Source: Rhexocercosporidium sp. MPI-PUGE-AT-0058
Lineage: Eukaryota; Ascomycota; Leotiomycetes; Helotiales
Reading direction: 5' to 3'
Assembly: GCA_020746875.1 (NCBI GenBank)
Contig: JAGTJL010000001.1
Span: 1,736,001 to 1,800,000 of the forward strand
Length of the DNA: 64,000 nt
The first letter of the stretch is position 1. Every line of letters starts with the position of its first letter. This document shows, piece by piece, positions 59,516 to 64,000 of this stretch. The position numbers were made by a program, and so were the translations under genes. Below the pieces are notes generated by a model. It worked only from the letters and a program-made list of their open reading frames with translations, searched no databases and was not told the origin of the DNA.

Positions 59516-62500
59516 ATTCTTTGCTTTCGTTTACAAGATCTTGGAATGAAATTTTTGGCGTCATGGATACTGTATGATGGATGCTTAGGGTCTTGGGAGG
59601 CTTGAGTGGGGGCTTGGGACGTTGGACTTCGTGGGTTGAAGATTTGGGATTTGGAGGGTTGGATTTTGGATCCTTGGGTTTCGATGTCCGGACTGCTTGA
59701 ATTGGGGGATTTGGAATTGGGATTAGAGAGGAAAGAAAGATGGAGGTCGAGGTTACGATCAAGGGGGTCTTTTAAGACGTGGACGCGGATGTGGACTTTG
59801 AGTTTCGGTCTTGAGACATGGGTTTAATGGTCATTTCTAGCTCTAATAATACATTTTAAGCGCTTTTCTTAAGTACTTATCTCTTTATTCATCAAAACGA
59901 TTTTGATTCCGTTGTGGATATTTCTTAGGTTATTGATGCTGTATTGATATTCTGTTCTTTTAGTATTGTGCTCAGTGATGGGATTTGAATCATATCGAGT
60001 CAATTCTTGAGGAAAGCAGAGTCAAGAGTGTAGAGTCTAAAACCAGAGGTTCGCATCAGCTGCATTACTGGATAGAGACGAGTTTGGCTTACTGGCTTTA
60101 GCATTTTGCAGGAAATATGCTTCAAATCGTGAGGACGATGAATATGTACTGAAGGAAGGAAGCTGGAGGGGGGAGGGGAGATATGGGGTGTGGATGAGAG
60201 ATTGAGATGGATGAACACCTTTGTATGGTGCTTCGAGACCTGTGAATGAAAATGGATGGAGTTTGTTTGGTGGGGTGTATGACTTCACTTCAACTCCTTC
60301 TCTCCTTCCTTCCGTGCCTCCCCGCTTGTTTCCACAGAGAGCTGGAGTGGCCACGAAAGAATAAACGCGAGAAGTAGTCAGTGCCATGCGAAGGTGAAAA
60401 TATCTAAATTACACAAGAAACACTGGTTTTGTTCCCACTCTCTCGAGTGGTCGATGGCCAAGAGGATAGATTCGGCATTGATTAGGTTAGAGTTGATATT
60501 GTTACGAGTTCCTATCGTTTCTCGTATTTTAGATCGAGTTTCATATGTCTGTCGCTCTTTGAGCCATGGGTAGAAGTCAGCTTATGGAGCAATCACAGAG
60601 CTTAGTCACGAAAGCACTTTCGAACAGGCAAGATTACATTGGGACATGCTTCCATAGCTATATCTGCTTTCAACCCTTCCCCCCTTCCTCTTCTTACGTT
60701 TACTTCCTCATCAATCCCATCCCATCTTATGCTCGTAATTCGTTTCCTTCTCTTCTCCCTATTCAAACGTTTATGAAGCCGATGAGCCTATCGAAACTGA
60801 GATATTCGCCTCACCTAGTAGCAATCTCATTATCAATCTTCACACAGAACACGGAAATTTGGGTACTTTAGATGCTACTCCAGATCAAAAGTGGTTCAGT
60901 TCACCTGATAGTAGCTAGATGGATGGAAAGTGGAAAGAATGGGAGGGGACAGAAGGGGAGGGGAGCAATAGCCATCTTTCTTTAGAACGCGAGATTCGGT
61001 AGCTACGATTGAACTTCCCCAATTTCAGTAGAAATTAAGTTTGGCTATTGAAGGATATAAGGCAGCATCTTAGATTGCAAGATAAGTTTAATGAGACATG
61101 AAGTCGAATACTGGAACCCGATTTTTTACTCTGGGGTCTGGGTGACTGGGTCTGATGGGTTTTGATACCGAGAACAGGAAATGTGGCGATTATATATATG
61201 GCATCAATCAATCACTGGGGACACTCGGAATGGGGAATAACTATACCCATCTTTTCTTACTTGCCTAAGGTACTTTTTCTTCGCCCACGGCACACCATTG
61301 CGGCCGACCCAGCCATGACATCTTTGCTCGCCAGGTGAATAAAAGCCCTTTGATATCACCCAAGCCCGGCAAATGAGTATAGAAGTTCACTATCATATAT
61401 CATCGTGTGACTTTGGCTTGGAACAAGACCACTTTACACACAAATACCATAATGTCGAGGTACTCAGGTACTCGACTGTTCAAGACCAATATCTCCGCAG
61501 AATCTGTCCGTTTACCAGAGAAAGAATTCAGTATAATAATAATTGATTATTGACCACTAGTTAAGGTCAAATGGTACTCTAGGATATGGGGTGATCTGTT
61601 CGAACTCGAATAAAAGTCATGGAGAGGCTGCTCGACGAGACATGAACGCAGTTCGGAGATAATTATTTGTTGGCGAGATCACACCGGTTTTGGGAAGTCT
61701 CTGTTTGGCGAGGCGAATAAGAGCTTACTTCTAAACCAACAGCGGAATATGAAAACAATGTTTCTTGTGTGTGTTTCATGGAACGTTGTTCCCCAGCGGT
61801 TCGGATGAGTCCGTAGATAGTACAGAACTTGCATTTGGAATTGTGGACGCCAGGTATGAAAAGAATAGCAACTTTCGACATCATCCGATCGAACGATTCC
61901 AACGGCGTCTGTAGATTGTGAAAGCACCTTCTATGAGATTGAGGGCGGGGAGCGGGGCGAATTCCATCGTTGACATGACGGATACGAATGTTCATACTCG
62001 GCGAGTGTGATACTGTACACCTGGCGGTTCATTCCGCTCTACTACACTGAAAACTAAAAATGATAGTCGCCTCCGAAACCCTTCCGGTACTGGTCCGACT
62101 CATAAGTGCGACAAATTCTATGGTAAACAGTTTATAGATACCCCTATGATGCTTGGTAGTGTAAGACAGGCCCCAAGTCTAAGTCCTGTAACGTAATGGA
62201 ACCTCGCTTGTGCACTACATTGTCCACAACAGTCAGCCTGTTAAGCGAAATACTCCAAGTTGGATAACATACAGTGGCACTCTAAGTGACAGTAAAACAT
62301 TCCTTGCCTTGATGAAAAAGAAGCAATTATATTCAAGATTATGGACCTCCTCGGCATCCATGTCATCAGTGCTTCATTGGGACAGGTGTGCTTCTGCCCC
62401 CTTACAGCGTCGCTTCGCTTCAGCATGATGCGATTTATATTCGCCGTGAGGTTGCGTGAGTGTAATGCTGCCTGCTAAAAAATACCTCTCTGGAATCGGT

Positions 62501-63124
62501 AATGTGAAATGACGAAGACCTTACTACTTTGGAACGGTGATGAAAATATCTGTCGATCAGAGGCATTCCTCCACTGACAAGTCGTAGGCGAGGACCACAG
62601 AGTCCGTAGAATTGTGACTTTCCTCGACGACTGTATCCAGTCCAGTAGACTTTTCGAAACCATTTATCTCTAGATACACGTAAAAGATGATGAACACTGG
62701 ATGCACCCTCGATTTCTCGTCCAGGAGATAAGACCACAAACCTTGGGAGCTGCCATGAGATCTTCGAAAATGGCCCCTCCATATAATGATTATCACCACT
62801 CAACTCAAGACAATGGAAACAAACTTCAAAAGTGCTTGCGTTCAAGCAGTGGAATGAGCGGGTGTTTCAGAATGAAAAGTTGGCTGTGGGAAAAGCTTTC
62901 TTATTACCTCGGGAGACAATCTTGGTCAGGAAGCCGAGCTGATCGATAATGTTCAAGGATAAGATATTATTTATTATCTGTATAGTTCCATCCGCTACTC
63001 CTCAGAATATGTACAAGAAGGCATACCAGAGAACCATACATTCGTAACCTTTTCAACAATCATTCATAAGTACACTCCATACTCCATTCATCTGTATATA
63101 CAATCATCCAAACCCACTCTCACT

Positions 63125-64000
63125 CTAAGCCTTGAAGCAGTACTTGGTAAAGCAAGCAGTGCAAGCAGGAGGTAAGTTCTTGGCGCCGTCCATAATCGCA
63201 CAGCCCAGGCACTTAGCCCACGCCGAACTGTTATTCTGGCTCATGACCGCCGCACCATTAGCAATAACCTGAGCGCTGGCAGCTGGGGTGAACTGCATTT
63301 GACTCGTATCAACATTTCCTCCAGCAGGAGTAGCGCTGAAATTCGGCATCCAAACAATCGTAGCCTTGGAGCTATCTCCACATCCGAAGAAGACGGGACG
63401 AGAAGTCAGACCGGCAGCGAGGAGGACAGAGGACTCGGGCACGAAAGGCATTCTGGTCAGACCGGCGGTTTGGGCAGCGAGGTAGGTGGCGTGCATCTCC
63501 TTGCCGGATGGGTAGTTCTTGTTGCCGTCTGTGTTGTCGCTTACGATGATCACGCTAATGTTGCGCTGGGGGAGGAGCATGGGGAAGATGGGGTTGATCT
63601 GTCCGGACTCGCCGCCATCAACCATGGAAAGCTTCTGTTGAGCCTGGACGAGTGGTGCCGACGCAAGCTTGTAGAATGGGTTGGGCCATGAGGCGAACAG
63701 GTCGGAGACTTGGGTGAACTGGATGGCTGGGATTCCAGCTGGGAGGGCACCGACTGCGGCGTTGGTTGCGGCGGCTGTGGCGGATACGTTGACGGTCTCC
63801 GTGAGTTGACAGAAGTTTGAGATCAGAGGCTCAGCAACGTCGAAGCCGATTCCTGGGTCTTGGAAGAGTGTCGAGGATGTTCCGGCAATGAAACCGAGGT
63901 TCTCGTAGGCTGTGGTGCATTGGCCTGTAGGCGCGCCAGCTGAGAGGGAAGTACCGAGATACTTGGTGGGAGTAAAGGCAGCGATTCTGCTATCCCATGA
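63125..64000 (-). CDS. Lysophospholipase (phospholipase B), C-terminal part
   Basis: The frame is open from the right window edge (64000) to TAA/TAG at 63125, giving 291 residues; the N-terminal part with the GXSGG nucleophile lies outside. Family marks are GTSSTLFQD followed by FDVAEPLISNF, then MVDGGESGQINPIFPML (the catalytic Asp region). A Cys-rich end follows (KCLGCAIMDGAKNLPPACTA), typical of secreted fungal phospholipases B. These enzymes remove fatty acids from (lyso)phospholipids outside the cell or at the wall. The Ser instead of the more usual Asp after DGGE is a small variation. The start and signal peptide cannot be judged. Confidence 0.9.
   Translation of the reverse strand, partial: SWDSRIAAFTPTKYLGTSLSAGAPTGQCTTAYENLGFIAGTSSTLFQDPGIGFDVAEPLISNFCQLTETVNVSATAAATNAAVGALPAGIPAIQFTQVSDLFASWPNPFYKLASAPLVQAQQKLSMVDGGESGQINPIFPMLLPQRNISVIIVSDNTDGNKNYPSGKEMHATYLAAQTAGLTRMPFVPESSVLLAAGLTSRPVFFGCGDSSKATIVWMPNFSATPAGGNVDTSQMQFTPAASAQVIANGAAVMSQNNSSAWAKCLGCAIMDGAKNLPPACTACFTKYCFKA

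Larger units (their letters stand above)
58304..63124. other. Long gene-free region
   Basis: About 4.8 kb with no supported gene. It contains a run of 15 C (59075-59089), a TTTATG-type hexamer tract (59467-59515) and compositionally biased G-rich sequence near 59590-59720. The open frames seen lack motifs on both strands. Confidence 0.5.

Noticed and set aside
62435..62845. 136-codon minus-strand frame near the lysophospholipase gene
   Set aside because: No motif, and overlapping frames are equally open; not supported.

Overview
The window reads as a segment of a filamentous ascomycete chromosome. Genes are separated by 0.3-5 kb and carry many short spliceosomal introns (about 41-214 nt, GT-AG with one GC-AG). 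Fungus-specific families are present: HET, RTA1, Zn2Cys6 regulators, CBM18/GH18 and bimE-type APC1. The gene mix fits Pezizomycotina, probably Leotiomycetes-like; the class is an inference only.

Layout. The window opens with the 3' end of an oxysterol-binding protein gene (+). After 2.4 kb of gene-poor DNA comes a broken HET gene (-), a small inverted-repeat element, a small conserved gene (-) and a heavily mutated sterol glucosyltransferase-like pseudogene (-). A Zn2Cys6 regulator (+), an RTA1-like seven-helix membrane protein (-), a truncated sugar-transporter relic (+) and a two-exon mitochondrial LEA-like repeat protein (+) follow. From 21 to 34 kb lie an unrecognised 684-aa membrane-anchored protein (-), the complete three-exon APC1/bimE cell-cycle gene (-), a GFA-family protein (+) and a second fungal transcription factor (-, four exons).

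From 34.7 to 49 kb the DNA is accessory and damaged. A truncated CBM18 gene (-) abuts, head to head, a 5'-truncated GH18 chitinase-like pseudogene (+). Next are a probably frameshifted orphan gene (-), an AT-rich degenerate island, an unrecognised four-exon gene (-) divergent from a small coiled-coil gene (+), and a second repeat island. That island holds a Tc1/mariner-like element with intact inverted repeats and TA duplication, and a solo LTR with a 6-bp target duplication. Beyond it are an eight-exon secreted GMC oxidoreductase (+), about 4.9 kb without a supported gene, an acyltransferase-3 membrane enzyme (+), another 4.8 kb gap, and the 3' part of a secreted lysophospholipase (-) running off the right edge.

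How the genes relate. I see no convincing single biosynthetic cluster. There is a loose sterol/membrane-lipid theme on the left (oxysterol-binding protein, sterol glucosyltransferase relic, Upc2-resembling regulator, RTA1 protein), but these are separated and one is dead. The strongest signals are gene decay and rearrangement, and transposable elements with readable target-site duplications. No clearly new system can be claimed; the best unknowns are the 684-aa protein, the 619-aa/179-aa divergent pair and the small 8.0-kb protein.
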